Source of the DNA: Heliorestis acidaminivorans
Lineage (GTDB): Bacteria; Bacillota; Desulfitobacteriia; Heliobacteriales; Heliobacteriaceae
Direction: 5' to 3'
Length of the DNA: 64,000 bases
NCBI RefSeq assembly: GCF_008933955.1
Contig: NZ_WBXO01000001.1
Coordinates: forward strand, 310,001-374,000
Positions 17,470-28,281 of this stretch are shown here, in pieces; positions within the stretch are counted from its first letter, which is position 1, and each line of letters opens with the position of its first letter. The notes beneath the pieces were generated by a model, which was not told the origin of the DNA, ran no database searches, and saw only the letters and a program-made list of their open reading frames with translations. Both the position numbers and the translations under genes were made by a program.

Positions 17470-17493
17470 AAGGCTAACCCCTTGGTTAACCTT
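17470..17493 (-). terminator. Intrinsic terminator after codY
   Basis: Minus-strand stem AAGGTTAACC / GGTTAGCCTT (10 bp with one G-U pair, 4-base loop) followed by a run of ten U. It ends the topA-to-codY transcript and separates it from the flagellar operon. Confidence 0.9.
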
Positions 17494-17547
17494 CTTTCTA
17501 ATACTATCTATTTATATATATAACGTTTATTAAGTTATTTTCATCTA

Positions 17548-18330
17548 TTAGTGACGTAGTTTTTCTAACTCATCTAATAAGTTATCATTGAGAATTCGGA
17601 TATATGTTCCTTTCATTCCCAGTGATTTTGACTCTATAACGCCAGCACTTTCAAATTTGCGCAAGGCGTTAACAATTACAGAACGGGTAATTCCAACTCG
17701 GTCTGCAATTTTAGAGGCAACTAGAAGACCTTCGTTACCTTCTAATTCAGAAAAGATATGCTCTACCGCTTCTAATTCACTATAAGACAAAGTCCCGATA
17801 GCAATTTGAACAGCAGCTTTTTTGCGTGCTTCTTCTTCCATTCTTTCAGCCTTCGCTCGCAAAACTTCCATGCCTACAACAGTAGAGGCATATTCTGCTA
17901 AGATGAGATCTTCATCAGTAAATTCTTCGTTGTATTTTGCAAGGACAAGCGTACCTAGTCGTTGCCCGCCACCTAAAATTGGTGTAACTGTCATTAGCTT
18001 ATGACCATAAGAACATTTCTCACCGTAATTAAATACACAAGAACTAGTGACTTGACAGAAGTTCGCTTGTGTTTCATTTATACGCATTAAATCCTGATTG
18101 TAACTTTCAGGAAAACGTTCCGAATGGTGCACAATATCCGCCATGATGTGGCAATTAAAGTGAGGCATAAAGGAAAAACCTAAAATCCGACCCCGTCTAC
18201 CTATAATGTAGCAATTCGCTTTTATCAGTTCACTAGTTATTTTAGCCATTTCATTAAAGTTAACAGGATGACCTGCATTTTTCTGAATTAGCTTGTTAAC
18301 TGTTCTTGTCTTCTCCAGTAAGCTGCGCAT
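17548..18330 (-). CDS. codY: CodY, GTP/branched-chain amino acid-sensing repressor
   Basis: The 260-residue protein has an N-terminal GAF-type ligand domain and a C-terminal winged helix-turn-helix ([20 protein letters not shown], then [21 protein letters not shown]). CodY controls nutrient-limitation genes in low-GC Firmicutes, including motility genes in Bacillus. [17 protein letters not shown] start matches the family. The gene ends the xerC-hslVU block and is followed by a terminator. Cysteines at about 100-112 ([14 protein letters not shown]) are noted without known role. Confidence 0.97.
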   Translation of the reverse strand: MRSLLEKTRTVNKLIQKNAGHPVNFNEMAKITSELIKANCYIIGRRGRILGFSFMPHFNCHIMADIVHHSERFPESYNQDLMRINETQANFCQVTSSCVFNYGEKCSYGHKLMTVTPILGGGQRLGTLVLAKYNEEFTDEDLILAEYASTVVGMEVLRAKAERMEEEARKKAAVQIAIGTLSYSELEAVEHIFSELEGNEGLLVASKIADRVGITRSVIVNALRKFESAGVIESKSLGMKGTYIRILNDNLLDELEKLRH

Positions 18331-18424
18331 ATTACCCCCATTGCCTCCTTAGTCGGTCAGTGCAAACTGTATAATACAATCCAAAAGTTATTTATTCATT
18401 TCTAGTTTTATATTATAACGCTTT

Positions 18425-19822
18425 TCACAAAATATATCTACTTAAATCTTCTTTTTCAACAATGTCTTCTAACCTAGATTCAACATATTCTCTATCTATG
18501 ACTACTTTTTTATCAATTAGATTCGGGGCTTGGAAAGAAAGGTCTTCTAATACTTTTTCTAATATGGTATGCAATCTACGGGCGCCAATGTTTTCTGTCT
18601 GAGCATTGACACGATAAGCTATTGAAGCAATAGCTTCAATACCTTCTTCTGCAAAATCTAGCTCTATCTCTTCCGTAGATAGTAAAGCAATATATTGTTT
18701 TAATAAAGAATTCTCAGGTTCTGTTAAGATTCTTTGAAAATCTTTTTGACTTAAAGCTTCTAATTCCACTCGTAAAGGAAAGCGGCCTTGTAATTCGGGT
18801 ATCAAGTCAGAAGGCTTAGAAACATGAAAAGCGCCTGCTGCTATAAATAATATGTGATCTGTTTTTACAGGACCGTATTTAGTCATCACAGTCGAGCCTT
18901 CAACAATTGGTAAGATGTCTCTTTGCACTCCACCTCTTGAAACATCTGCCCCTTGCCCACCTTCTCGAGAAGCTATTTTATCTATCTCATCTAGAAAAAT
19001 GATCCCTGATTGCTCTGCTTTTTCAATAGCTTCGCGATTAACAGCTTCTATATCAATCAGCTTCTGAGCCTCTTGTAAAGCTAATACTTTGCGCGCATCC
19101 CGTACAGGAAGACGTCTTCTTTTTCTACTTTTGGGAAAGACCTGACCTAACATATTCTGTATATTGTTTAGCCCCATATCATCATGGCCTTGATTCCCTA
19201 ACATATCACCAAAAGGGTTGCTTTGCTCTTCTACTTCTACTTCTACCATTTGATCTTCTAGTTCCATCCGTTTTAACTTTTGCCTTATGATAGCTCTCTG
19301 TTCTCTTAGCTCAGGCTCTACAGTAGAAGTTTGAGTACTTTGTTGATTCTGTGAACCAAAAAGCATTTCAAAAGGGTTAGACATATTGCGACTAGGTCGA
19401 GGTGTTGGCACTAGAATTTCTACAAGGCGCTCTTCAGCCTCTTTTTCAGCCGCTCCTTGAACGTCTTCTAGCTTTTCCGCTTTTACCATGCGGATCGATG
19501 TTTCGACTAGATCGCGAACCATAGACTCTACATCTCTACCGACATATCCAACTTCAGTAAACTTAGTTGCTTCTACTTTTATAAAAGGCGCCTGTACTAG
19601 CTTAGCAAGCCTTCTGGCTATTTCTGTTTTGCCCACACCTGTTGGTCCGATCATAAGAATATTTTTGGGAGTTATTTCTTCTTGCAATTGTTGAGGTAAT
19701 TGTTTGCGACGAAATCGATTACGTAAGGCGATGGCAACGGCTTTTTTGGCACCTCGTTGTCCAACAATGTAACGATCTAATTCTTCCACAATTTTTATGG
19801 GAGTAAGATTTTCTGAACTCAT
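18425..19822 (-). CDS. hslU: HslU (ClpY), ATPase subunit of the HslUV protease
   Basis: The 465-residue AAA+ unfoldase has Walker A GPTGVGKT at about 59-66, the long I-domain (about 110-230, Gln-rich, with [11 protein letters not shown]), Walker [12 protein letters not shown], sensor motif [11 protein letters not shown] and the C-terminal ending DLSRYIL that docks into HslV. Its ATG overlaps the hslV stop by one base. It feeds unfolded substrates to HslV. Confidence 0.97.
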   Translation of the reverse strand: MSSENLTPIKIVEELDRYIVGQRGAKKAVAIALRNRFRRKQLPQQLQEEITPKNILMIGPTGVGKTEIARRLAKLVQAPFIKVEATKFTEVGYVGRDVESMVRDLVETSIRMVKAEKLEDVQGAAEKEAEERLVEILVPTPRPSRNMSNPFEMLFGSQNQQSTQTSTVEPELREQRAIIRQKLKRMELEDQMVEVEVEEQSNPFGDMLGNQGHDDMGLNNIQNMLGQVFPKSRKRRRLPVRDARKVLALQEAQKLIDIEAVNREAIEKAEQSGIIFLDEIDKIASREGGQGADVSRGGVQRDILPIVEGSTVMTKYGPVKTDHILFIAAGAFHVSKPSDLIPELQGRFPLRVELEALSQKDFQRILTEPENSLLKQYIALLSTEEIELDFAEEGIEAIASIAYRVNAQTENIGARRLHTILEKVLEDLSFQAPNLIDKKVVIDREYVESRLEDIVEKEDLSRYIL

Positions 19823-20370
19823 TACTGTTCAGTCCCTTCTATTTCTTCCACAGTAATATGATCATTTGTATATACGCAAATTTCTGCGGCGATTTGCAAG
19901 GACTTCTCTGCAACTTCTCCTGCTGGTAAGTCCGTATGGCGTACTAGGGCTCTTGCCGCAGATAATGCATAAGCTCCTCCCGAACCAATTGCTGCAACGC
20001 CATCATCAGGCTCAATAACTTCTCCATTTCCGGAAAGGACAAGTAATTGTTCCTTATCAGCGGCAATAATCATCGCTTCTAAGTGGCGTAAGGCTCTGTC
20101 TGTACGCCATTCTTTGGCTAGCTCAACAGATGCTCTTAGTAAGTTACCACGATACTCTTGTATTTTAGATTCTAGTTTATCTAGTAAAGTCAAGGCATCG
20201 GCAACAGATCCTGCAATGCCTGCGATAACTTTTCCTTGGTATAAGCGGCGTACCTTTTTAGCAGAACCTTTCATAACCGTTTTATCGCCTAAAGTAATTT
20301 GACCATCACCTGCTACAGCGACAGCATTACCTTTTTTTACGGCTACTATAGTCGTACCCCTCATTTTCAT
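19822..20370 (-). CDS. hslV: HslV (ClpQ), proteasome-like peptidase
   Basis: The 182-residue protein has the proteasome beta-type fold signature [21 protein letters not shown] and [14 protein letters not shown]. The catalytic residue is expected to be the first Thr of TTIVAV (residue 6), so a five-residue leader MKMRG must be removed. Start ATG at 20370 has a GGAG site; ATG at codon 3 is an alternative. It works with HslU and is encoded between xerC and hslU, as in Bacillus. Confidence 0.96.
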   Translation of the reverse strand: MKMRGTTIVAVKKGNAVAVAGDGQITLGDKTVMKGSAKKVRRLYQGKVIAGIAGSVADALTLLDKLESKIQEYRGNLLRASVELAKEWRTDRALRHLEAMIIAADKEQLLVLSGNGEVIEPDDGVAAIGSGGAYALSAARALVRHTDLPAGEVAEKSLQIAAEICVYTNDHITVEEIEGTEQ

Positions 20371-20414
20371 GACATAGACTCCTTCTGTCTAAAGTATTGG
20401 TGTTAATTGGCAAG

Positions 20415-21332
20415 TTAGGCCCTTGGATGACTTTTTTGATAAACCTTTTTAAGTCTTTCTGTAGAAAGATGAGTGTAAATCTGAGTCGTCGATAGCTTGC
20501 TGTGTCCGAGCAATTCCTGTAAAAGTCTTATATCTGCACCACCGTCAACCATATGGGTTGCAAAAGTGTGTCTTAGAACGTGAGGAGTAATTGATGAATC
20601 TAAATTAGCTTCTTTTACAATTTTATGTAGTATATTTTGAATGCCTCTCGCTCCGAGTCTTTCACCTCGATGGTTGAGAAATAAGGCTTTACAATCACTA
20701 CTTTTTGCTTTTGCCGCTAGAATAGGACGACTCTCTTTCATATAAGCTGCTAAAGCTTTTTGGGCTTCCTCGCCAAGAGGTACTAGTCGTTCTTTATTGC
20801 CTTTTCCTTTTACCCGCAACTGTTTCATATTCAGATCAAGATGAACTAGATCTATTTTACAAAGCTCTCGAATGCGGATACCAGAAGCATAAAATAATTC
20901 AAAAATAGCGCCATTACGTGAAGATAGATAAGGATTGCCCTGATCTTTAGAGAATTCTAGTAGCTTTTCTATTTCTTCAATAGTTATGGCCTTAGGCATT
21001 TTTTTAGCTAATTTAGGAGACTTGAAGCGAAAAAGCGGGCTTTTTTCAATAACTTCTTCCCTTATTAAGTAGCGAAAAAAGCCGCGCCAGGCGGCTATTT
21101 TGCGGGCCAGTGTAGAACGCTCCAACTGTCCCTGGTAAAGCTGATTCAAAGCAAGGCGTATCATTTCTGGCGTTACTTGTTCTAGTTCTGGTACTTTTCC
21201 GTTGCACTCTTCTAAGTGTTCTAGTAGTTGATTTAGATCAGTGGCATAAGCTTTTTCCGTATGGTCAGAGAAGTTTTTCTCTGCTTTTATATAATTCATA
21301 TAACGGTCTAGCCAATAATACCACTTCTTCAA
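20415..21332 (-). CDS. xerC: XerC/CodV tyrosine recombinase
   Basis: The 305-residue protein has a core-binding N-terminal domain (YMNYIKAEKNFSDHTEKAYATDL) and a catalytic domain with the R...HxxR...H...Y set: ASGIRIREL, HVLRHTFATHM, LGHSKLSTTQIYTH. With XerD it resolves chromosome dimers at dif. It lies in the conserved trmFO-xerC-hslV order, so it is the housekeeping enzyme, not an integrase of a mobile element. The start is TTG. Confidence 0.93.
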   Translation of the reverse strand: MKKWYYWLDRYMNYIKAEKNFSDHTEKAYATDLNQLLEHLEECNGKVPELEQVTPEMIRLALNQLYQGQLERSTLARKIAAWRGFFRYLIREEVIEKSPLFRFKSPKLAKKMPKAITIEEIEKLLEFSKDQGNPYLSSRNGAIFELFYASGIRIRELCKIDLVHLDLNMKQLRVKGKGNKERLVPLGEEAQKALAAYMKESRPILAAKAKSSDCKALFLNHRGERLGARGIQNILHKIVKEANLDSSITPHVLRHTFATHMVDGGADIRLLQELLGHSKLSTTQIYTHLSTERLKKVYQKSHPRA

Positions 21333-21360
21333 ATTACTCCGTCCTATCTAATCAATCTAT

Positions 21361-22665
21361 TTAGAAATTTTGACTTTTCATTTCTAAGATTTTTGATAAA
21401 GCTCTTTCACTATGTGCTTTCTGTCTCATGCTTTTGCCTTTTACTTTACCTGGCAATGAAGGAAAAATTCCATAGTTTACGTTCATCGGTTGAAAGTTTT
21501 TGGCATCAGCTGTGGTAATGTAATTAGCCAAAGCGCCCATAGCTGTTTCAGCAGGAAAAATTAAAGGTTCCCATCCTTTAACTAATCTTGCTGCATTAAG
21601 ACCTGCCAAAAAACCTGACGAGGTTGACTCAATATACCCTTCTACACCAGTAATCTGCCCAGCAAAGAAAATTCTGCTCTGCTTTTTCATTTGATAAGTT
21701 GGTGCTAATAATAAAGGACTATTAATAAAGGTGTTTCTATGCATAACACCGTAGCGTATAAATTCAGCATTTCCTAAGCCAGGTATAAGAGAAAAAACTC
21801 TTTTTTGTTCAGGCCATTTTAGATGAGTTTGAAAACCTACTAGATTCAACATAGTTCCTTCTAGGTTTTCTTTGCGTAATTGAACTACTGCAAAAGGTCT
21901 TTTTTCGGTGCGAGGATCTCGAAGTCCTACAGGTTTGAGCGGTCCAAAAGTCATCGTTTCGCGTCCTCTACGGGCCATCACTTCAATAGGCATACAGCCC
22001 TCAAAAAAAATCTCTTTCTCAAACTCTTTAAGAGGATGTACTTCCGCTGTTGTTAATGCTTCGTAGAATCGGTTGTATTCTTCTTCTGTCATCGGACAGT
22101 TTAAATAATCAGCGTCGCCTTTGTCATAGCGGGAAGCCCAAAATGCAATACTTTTGTCAACTGAATCAGCATCTACAATAGGAGCGGCCGCATCATAAAA
22201 ATACAAGTAGTCAGTACCAGTTAATTCCCCAATAGCTTGAGAGAGGGCTGATGAAGTAAGCGGACCAGAAGCAATTATTACAATCCCTTCTGTAGGAATA
22301 GAAGTAACTTCTTCTCTTACTACATCTATTAAGGGATGTTCTAGCAGTCGCTGTGTAATAGTAAGAGCAAATTTATGGCGATCAACTGCTAGAGCACCTC
22401 CCGCCGGTACTCTGTTTTGATCAGCTACTTCCATAATTAATGAGCCTAGCTGTCGTAATTCTTCTTTGAGTAATCCTACGGCATTTTCAATAGCGTCACT
22501 TCGTAAAGAGTTAGAACAGACTAGTTCTGCAAAGTCTCCTGTTTTGTGTGCTGGTGTCATTTGTTGTGGTCTCATTTCCACAAGCTGAACGGCTATACCT
22601 CTCTGTGCTAATTGCCAAGCCGCTTCCGCTCCAGCTAAACCGGCACCAATAATTGTTACTTTCAC
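21361..22665 (-). CDS. trmFO: TrmFO, folate-dependent tRNA m5U54 methyltransferase
   Basis: The 434-residue flavoprotein methylates U54 in the T-loop using methylene-tetrahydrofolate. The FAD site [19 protein letters not shown] is at residues 5-23, followed by family motifs [20 protein letters not shown] and [20 protein letters not shown]. Its GTG start shares a base with the topA TAG, so the two are coupled. Length fits the family. Confidence 0.96.
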   Translation of the reverse strand: MKVTIIGAGLAGAEAAWQLAQRGIAVQLVEMRPQQMTPAHKTGDFAELVCSNSLRSDAIENAVGLLKEELRQLGSLIMEVADQNRVPAGGALAVDRHKFALTITQRLLEHPLIDVVREEVTSIPTEGIVIIASGPLTSSALSQAIGELTGTDYLYFYDAAAPIVDADSVDKSIAFWASRYDKGDADYLNCPMTEEEYNRFYEALTTAEVHPLKEFEKEIFFEGCMPIEVMARRGRETMTFGPLKPVGLRDPRTEKRPFAVVQLRKENLEGTMLNLVGFQTHLKWPEQKRVFSLIPGLGNAEFIRYGVMHRNTFINSPLLLAPTYQMKKQSRIFFAGQITGVEGYIESTSSGFLAGLNAARLVKGWEPLIFPAETAMGALANYITTADAKNFQPMNVNYGIFPSLPGKVKGKSMRQKAHSERALSKILEMKSQNF

Positions 22666-24806
22666 TATCTTGTCACCTGTTTCTGTTCCATTTCGTCTAT
22701 ATTTTCTAGGTTAACTTTTTCTTCGAAGCCACAGCCTTCTGTTAAACATACTCTTCGAGTTCCAAGTTTTTTCGATTCTTTTTGAACTAAAGGTTTTTGA
22801 CATTGTGGACAAGGTATATCAGTAGGACGCTCCCATGATACATAGTCACAATCAGGATAGTTGGCACAACCAAAAAACTTTCGCCCTTTTTTGGTCCGTC
22901 GTAAAACAATTGCTCCATCACATTTGGGACAAGGTACACCTATTTCTTCAAGCAATGGTTTGGTATAGCGACATTCTGGAAAACGGGGACAGGCTAAAAA
23001 TTTACCAAAACGTCCTTGTTTAACAATCATTTGAGCACCGCAGTTTTCACAGACTTGATCGCTTACTTCAACAGTTAATTCAATAGAACCAATTTTCTCT
23101 TCCGCTTCTTCTAATCGTTCTTTAAAAGGCTCATAGAAATTACGTAGAACTTCTCTCCATTCAGCAGCACCTTCTTCAACCTGATCTAGCTTACTTTCCA
23201 TAGTTGCTGTAAATTCTACGTCTAATATCTCGGGAAAATGTTCCTTAAGTAGTTCAACAACCACTTCTCCTAGTTCAGTAGGAAAAAATTGTTTCTCTTC
23301 ACGAACAACATAGCCACGAGCTACTACCGTTTCAATGATTGGTGCATAAGTTGAAGGTCGACCTATACCTTGTTCCTCCAAGGCTTTTACTAACGTTGCT
23401 TCCGTATACCTTGGCGGTGGCTGAGTAAAGTGTTGTTTTGGTTCGAGATCTTTTAAAGATAAGGTGCTATTTACTTCTACTTCTGGCAACAAACCTGACT
23501 CTTCTTTGGCCTCATCATCTTTTCCTTCAATATATACTTTCATAAAGCCAGCAAATTTCATGGTTGATCCAGAAGCACGGAAAATATAATTAGCCACTGT
23601 TATATCTATAGTTGTTGTATCCATGATAGCCGAACTCATCTGACTAGCCGTATAGCGCTCAAAAATAAGTTTGTATAGCTTATACTGATCTGTAGTTACA
23701 GCTGACTTGATTGTTTCGGGCTCATATTGAATGGATGTAGGTCTAATAGCTTCATGGGCATTTTGCGCTTTGCCTTTAGTTTCATATTGTCTAGCTGAGT
23801 TAGGTAAATAATCCTTACCAAAACGACTATCGATATAAGTTCGCAATTCTTCCATAGCATCTTCTGAAACGCGTACAGAATCGGTACGAATATAGGTTAT
23901 CAAACCTACAGTACCTTCTTTGCCTAAATCAATGCCTTCATAAAGCTGTTGAGCCACCATCATGGTGCGTCGTGCTGTAAAACCAAGCTTTCGATAAGCT
24001 TCCTGTTGTAGTGAGCTTGTCGTAAAAGGTGGAGCAGGATTTCGCTTTTTCTCTTTCTTTTTTACTTCTGTTACTTGAAAAGGTTTTTGTTCAATTTCTT
24101 GAAGAATTTGATCCATTTGTTCTTTATTCTTTACTTCAATTTTTTGTTCTCCCATTTTTTGTAGTTTAGCAGTGAGAGAACCTTGTTCAGCTTCTAACTG
24201 TGCTGTAAGAGACCAGTATTCTTCAGGCTTAAAGTCTTGTATTTCCTCTTCTCGATCAGAGATTAATCTTACTGCAACAGACTGTACTCGTCCGGCCGAA
24301 AGACCTTTGCGAATTTTGCGCCATAAAAGTGGACTTAGATTGTAACCGACTAAGCGATCTAGAATGCGTCGAGCCTGTTGTGCTTCTACGCGATCAACGT
24401 CAATCTGTCTTGGCTTTTTAACAGCATTTTGAATTGCTTTTTTGGTGATCTCATTAAATTCAATACGACATAAAGCTTCTTCTTCAACGCCAAGAATATG
24501 AGCTAGGTGCCAAGCAATAGCTTCTCCTTCTCGGTCAGGGTCAGGCCCTAAGAGAATTTTTGTAGACTTTTTTGCCGCACTACGCAATTCCTTAAGTAAA
24601 TCACCTTTGCCCCGAATGGTAATGTACTTAGGAGAAAAATCGCTTTCTACATCTACACCAAATTGACTTTTGGGTAGATCTCGTACATGACCCATAGAAG
24701 CCTTGACCTGATAACGTCGACCCAAAAATTTACCAATTGTTTTTGCTTTAGCTGGTGATTCAACAATAACAAGTACTTTATCGGACAACAGGTTCACCTC
24801 GTTCAC
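22665..24806 (-). CDS. topA: TopA, DNA topoisomerase I
   Basis: The 713-residue type IA topoisomerase relaxes negative supercoils. The Toprim domain begins [18 protein letters not shown] with DPDREGE at 89-95; catalytic Y305 is in ITYIRTDS. The C-terminus carries three zinc-binding repeats: CENCGAQ...CPRFPEC, CPKCDGA...CANYPDC and CPQCQKP...CLTEGC. It heads the topA-trmFO-xerC-hslVU-codY block and ends with TAG. Confidence 0.97.
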   Translation of the reverse strand: MNEVNLLSDKVLVIVESPAKAKTIGKFLGRRYQVKASMGHVRDLPKSQFGVDVESDFSPKYITIRGKGDLLKELRSAAKKSTKILLGPDPDREGEAIAWHLAHILGVEEEALCRIEFNEITKKAIQNAVKKPRQIDVDRVEAQQARRILDRLVGYNLSPLLWRKIRKGLSAGRVQSVAVRLISDREEEIQDFKPEEYWSLTAQLEAEQGSLTAKLQKMGEQKIEVKNKEQMDQILQEIEQKPFQVTEVKKKEKKRNPAPPFTTSSLQQEAYRKLGFTARRTMMVAQQLYEGIDLGKEGTVGLITYIRTDSVRVSEDAMEELRTYIDSRFGKDYLPNSARQYETKGKAQNAHEAIRPTSIQYEPETIKSAVTTDQYKLYKLIFERYTASQMSSAIMDTTTIDITVANYIFRASGSTMKFAGFMKVYIEGKDDEAKEESGLLPEVEVNSTLSLKDLEPKQHFTQPPPRYTEATLVKALEEQGIGRPSTYAPIIETVVARGYVVREEKQFFPTELGEVVVELLKEHFPEILDVEFTATMESKLDQVEEGAAEWREVLRNFYEPFKERLEEAEEKIGSIELTVEVSDQVCENCGAQMIVKQGRFGKFLACPRFPECRYTKPLLEEIGVPCPKCDGAIVLRRTKKGRKFFGCANYPDCDYVSWERPTDIPCPQCQKPLVQKESKKLGTRRVCLTEGCGFEEKVNLENIDEMEQKQVTR

Positions 24807-24884
24807 CTGATAAATAATCTTATTTTGTAACCCTCTACCTATGGGCTATTATAGCCAACAGAATTTATTTAACAAGTTAATTAA

Positions 24885-25982
24885 TTATTGGACAACAAAA
24901 TGGCTTCCTCCTGGTAGTGATTTTACCAGGCCTTTCATTTCTAATAAGGTTAATATTGATGCTATTTCTGCACCTTTCATTCCTGTGCAGTGCACCAATT
25001 GATCAATACTTTTCCCCTCCCAATTGAGTTGGGATAAAATAACTTTTTCGCTAGGTTCTAAGCTGCTTTCTTGCTGGGGACTATTTAGAAAGTTAAACTG
25101 CATTTGCACTTCCGAAAGCACATCTTCTATAGAAGTAATTAGTTTAGCTCCCTGCTGTATTAAGCGATTTGTCCCTACGCTTTGGCGTGAAGTAATAGGG
25201 CCGGGAACAGCAAATACTTCCCGACCTTGCTCTAAAGCTTGGTCGGCTGTGATCAGAGCGCCTGACCTCTCTCCTGCTTCAATCACAATAACGCCCTGAG
25301 AAAGCCCTGAAATAATTCTGTTGCGTGCGGGAAATTTACCAGGTTCAGCTGGCGACCCCGGCGGATATTCACTGATCAGTGCACCCTTTTCTAATATAGC
25401 TGATGCTAAATTATTATGTTCTTTTGGATAGATAGTATCAAGTCCACAAGCCAATACCGCAAGAGTCCGGCCTTTTTTTTCCAAAGCTTTACGATGAGCG
25501 ATACCATCAATTCCTCTAGCGAGACCACTTATGATTGTCCTACCCTGCTGAACCAATTCTTCTGTTAAGAGTGAACATACTTTTTCTCCATATGCAGTAG
25601 GCTTACGAGTGCCCACTATGGCCATATTCACCTTATCGTTCTTTTCGATCTGTCCTTTTGTATATAAAACCGGCGGAGGATCGGCAATAGAACGCAAAAG
25701 TTCTGGATATTCATCATCATATAAAGTTAAGGCTTTTATTGCTCCATAATGTATACGTTCCAAAAAGGAAGATAAATAGTCCTTTCTTCGACATTGTAAA
25801 GTTTTTTGCCAACCTAATAAAGTTAAACCAGCAATACCATCCCATTCCTTATCTGAGGCAAGCCAAGCTGATTCCGCAGAGCCAAAATGACTTACAATGC
25901 TATGAAATCTTCTAGCACCTATGCCAGGTAAGGACGCCAAAGCTATCCAGTAAGGACGCTCTCTTTCAGAAATTATCTGCAT
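24885..25982 (-). CDS. dprA: DprA (Smf), DNA processing protein
   Basis: DprA loads RecA on incoming single-stranded DNA during transformation. The 365-residue protein has a SAM-like N-terminal domain (ALASLPGIGARRFHSIV), the Rossmann-type core (MAIVGTRKPTAYGEKV, SGLARGIDGIAHRKAL, FPARNRIISGLSQGVIVIEA) and a C-terminal winged helix. The ATG at 25982 has a GGAGGG ribosome binding site 7 bases upstream; a longer in-frame start at 26066 has none and is rejected. It is next to comM, a second transformation-linked gene. Confidence 0.94.
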   Translation of the reverse strand: MQIISERERPYWIALASLPGIGARRFHSIVSHFGSAESAWLASDKEWDGIAGLTLLGWQKTLQCRRKDYLSSFLERIHYGAIKALTLYDDEYPELLRSIADPPPVLYTKGQIEKNDKVNMAIVGTRKPTAYGEKVCSLLTEELVQQGRTIISGLARGIDGIAHRKALEKKGRTLAVLACGLDTIYPKEHNNLASAILEKGALISEYPPGSPAEPGKFPARNRIISGLSQGVIVIEAGERSGALITADQALEQGREVFAVPGPITSRQSVGTNRLIQQGAKLITSIEDVLSEVQMQFNFLNSPQQESSLEPSEKVILSQLNWEGKSIDQLVHCTGMKGAEIASILTLLEMKGLVKSLPGGSHFVVQ

Positions 25983-26050
25983 AGTTCTTCCCTCCAAGGT
26001 ACAATTAACAGCCATTAACAGCTGGATAATCGTGCCATAGATTGTATTTA

Positions 26051-26079
26051 ACATTAATGACTTCATGAATACTTGTCAA
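26051..26079 (-). promoter_or_regulatory. Candidate sigma-A promoter for dprA
   Basis: A perfect -35 TTGACA (26079-26074) and a weaker -10 TAATGT (26056-26051) are 17 bases apart, upstream of the chosen dprA start. The -10 matches only half of the consensus, so support is moderate. Confidence 0.4.
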
Positions 26080-26097
26080 GGAAAAAAAGAGATCTTT

Positions 26098-27651
26098 TCA
26101 CAATCGATATTGTATTGCCTCTGCTAAATCAATGCTTGATATTGTTTCTGCACCTCTGAGATCAGCTATTGTTCTAGCCACTTTGATTAAGCGATGAAGT
26201 CCTCGCCCACTAAGGTGAAATTGTTTATAGGCCATTTCTAACAACTGTTCTGCCTCTTTTTCTAAAATACAAGTCTTTTCAAGCAATTCTGCATCTAAAT
26301 GGGCATTGCAAAAAACTTTATTTTTCTTTTCATAAGGCAATAATCGTTCTAATTGCCGTTCTCTTGCTATCATAACTCTTTCTCTCATCTGTGCTGAACT
26401 TTCCTCTGGTCCTTCTTTTTGACGTAATGATTCATACTTAGGCCTAGTTACTTTTACTTGTATATCCATACGATCCCATAATGGTCCTGATATACGATGC
26501 TTATATCGTTCAATTGCATAAGGGGTGCAATTACATTCTTGATCATCTTCTGCTCCTAGATAGCCACAAGGACAAGGGTTCATCGCTGCAACAAGGATAA
26601 ATTTTGATGGAAAAGTATAAGTTCCACCTTGTCTTGATATAGTTACTTCCCCATCTTCTAGAGGTTGTCGGAGTGCATCTAGAAGTTCTCTTGTAAATTC
26701 AGGCCATTCATCCATAAACAAAACACCATGATGGGCTAAGCTGATCTCTCCTGGTCTAGGTGTCCTTCCTCCGCCAATAAGTGCTGTCATAGTACTGTGA
26801 TGATGAGGTGTTCGAAAAGGTCTTTCTGTAATCCAGGTACTATCATCAAGAAGTCCACCTGTAACGGAGTAAATCATCGTTGTTTCTAAAGACTCTTGAT
26901 AAGACATTGGTGGAAGTATGGTTGGCAGACAGCGAGCTAACATTGTCTTCCCCGTACCAGGTGGACCAGTCATAAGAAGATTATGTCCTCCTGCCGCTGT
27001 AATTTCTAAAGCTCGTTTAGCTATACTTTGACCTTTTATTTGACTTAAATCATAAGCACTTTCTACTCTACTGTCATTATGAGTGCTTTTTTTCGTTATA
27101 TTTATGATTCTCCCTTTCTCTTCATGAGGATGTTGTAAGCTATGTATAACTTCTTGAAGATTTTTTACTGCTTGACTTTTTAACTGCGTAATCCTTGAAG
27201 CTTCACCTATATTCGCTTCTGGTACCCATATTTGAATTGTCTTATCTTCGTTCATATGATTTTTTGACAATCCATAAACCATAGCTAAGATTCCTTCCAC
27301 AGGTCGGGCAGAACCATCTAATGCTAATTCTCCAACAAAATAATCACTTATATATCTTTGAAGGTTAACTTGGCCTGTTGCTGATAAAACACCTAAAGCA
27401 ATAGGTATATCTAATACAGTACCTTCTTTACGTACATGAGCTGGTGCCAAATTAACAGTTATTCTATGTAAAGGAAAACTAAAACCACTATTTCTAATGG
27501 CCGTTCGAACTCGTTCTCGTGCTTCTCGAACAGCTGTAGCTGGTAATCCAACAAGATCGAAGGCAGGTAAGCCATTAGATACATCAACTTCAACTAGCAC
27601 AGGCCTAGCTATCATACCTTCTAAAACAACGCTTCGAACTCTTGCAAGCAT
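26098..27651 (-). CDS. comM: ComM/YifB family AAA+ protein (Mg chelatase-like)
   Basis: ComM is a branch-migration helicase acting in natural transformation in gamma-proteobacteria; the Firmicute homologue YifB is less studied. The 517-residue protein has an S5-like N-terminal domain (VEVDVSNGLPAFDLVGLP), Walker A TGPPGTGKT, Walker B HHGVLFMDEWPEF, and a cysteine cluster CPCGY...ECNC. The C-terminal domain ends SGRGLHRLIKVARTIADL. The ATG at 27651 is chosen because GAGGAG lies 9 bases upstream; a TTG nine bases earlier lacks space for a ribosome site. Confidence 0.92.
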   Translation of the reverse strand: MLARVRSVVLEGMIARPVLVEVDVSNGLPAFDLVGLPATAVREARERVRTAIRNSGFSFPLHRITVNLAPAHVRKEGTVLDIPIALGVLSATGQVNLQRYISDYFVGELALDGSARPVEGILAMVYGLSKNHMNEDKTIQIWVPEANIGEASRITQLKSQAVKNLQEVIHSLQHPHEEKGRIINITKKSTHNDSRVESAYDLSQIKGQSIAKRALEITAAGGHNLLMTGPPGTGKTMLARCLPTILPPMSYQESLETTMIYSVTGGLLDDSTWITERPFRTPHHHSTMTALIGGGRTPRPGEISLAHHGVLFMDEWPEFTRELLDALRQPLEDGEVTISRQGGTYTFPSKFILVAAMNPCPCGYLGAEDDQECNCTPYAIERYKHRISGPLWDRMDIQVKVTRPKYESLRQKEGPEESSAQMRERVMIARERQLERLLPYEKKNKVFCNAHLDAELLEKTCILEKEAEQLLEMAYKQFHLSGRGLHRLIKVARTIADLRGAETISSIDLAEAIQYRL

Positions 27652-27770
27652 TTGGGACAACTCCTCAATTATGATCGATTAAAAAAACTAATAAATAATT
27701 ACTCTATGAGTTTCGACAAATAGTAATTATATTCCTTTATTGCCTTTTTTACTCTTTATGATATTGGTTT

Positions 27771-28148
27771 TTAAGGCGTAAATATAGCTTTGCGATGATC
27801 TATATGAAAACCTTTGCTATCTTCTGGACAATTGTTATTTAAGTTTATACTTATTAAATCAAACCGTATTTGCTGAAAAACTGATTGCTCCTGTTGTAAA
27901 TAATTCGAAGCTACTAGCAGTAGTCTTCTTTTCTTTTTATAGTCAATTGTTTCTTCAGCTCGTCCCCAACGATCTGAGGAGCGTGTACGAACTTCTACAA
28001 AAACAATACTTTTTTCATCGTTAAAAATTAAGTCAATTTCACCAAAAGAGCATCGATAATTTTTCTTTTTTAGTATCCATCCTTTTTCAAGAAGGAAAAG
28101 ACAAGCTTGTTCTTCGCCCCATCGTCCTAGAAGAACTTTATGATTCAT
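27771..28148 (-). CDS. YraN family (UPF0102) predicted endonuclease-like protein
   Basis: The 125-residue protein shows the UPF0102 signatures: LGRWGEEQACLFLLEKGW at the start, CSFGEIDLIFNDE and IVFVEVRTRSSDRWG in the middle. The GEIDLI...VEVR pattern resembles the catalytic core of Holliday-junction-resolvase-like nucleases, although activity is unproven. It lies upstream of comM, near genes of DNA uptake and processing. Confidence 0.88.
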   Translation of the reverse strand: MNHKVLLGRWGEEQACLFLLEKGWILKKKNYRCSFGEIDLIFNDEKSIVFVEVRTRSSDRWGRAEETIDYKKKRRLLLVASNYLQQEQSVFQQIRFDLISINLNNNCPEDSKGFHIDHRKAIFTP

Positions 28149-28227
28149 AATATCACCTACTATTTTTCTACTTGGAAAGCCATTCTTTTTTAATCGATCT
28201 TTTCCTTCTTTTTATAACCATTTTTAA

Positions 28228-28270
28228 CAATTATTTAAGGGCAATCTTTGTGACTGCCCTTAAATAATTG
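28228..28270 (-). terminator. Long perfect hairpin after the NifX-like gene
   Basis: A perfect 16-bp inverted repeat (CAATTATTTAAGGGCA with its complement, 11-base loop) lies 12 bases after the NifX-like gene. On the minus-strand transcript it is followed by UUAAAAAU, so the U-tract is weak, but the A/U-rich foot of the stem can provide U residues. It probably ends the transcript and protects its 3' end. Confidence 0.65.
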
Positions 28271-28281
28271 TATTATAAAGT

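Noticed and set aside
20415-21332. Tyrosine recombinase as sign of an integrated element
   Set aside because: It lies in the conserved trmFO-xerC-hslV order and has the length of housekeeping XerC; no other mobile genes are around.
25983-26066. Longer dprA start at 26066
   Set aside because: The extra 28 residues do not look like the family start and include the GGAGGG ribosome site of the ATG at 25982.
28228-28270. Perfect 16-bp inverted repeat as the end of a mobile element
   Set aside because: It is a single short stem-loop with no partner copy, target duplication or transposase nearby; it follows a gene stop, so a terminator or 3'-end structure fits better.
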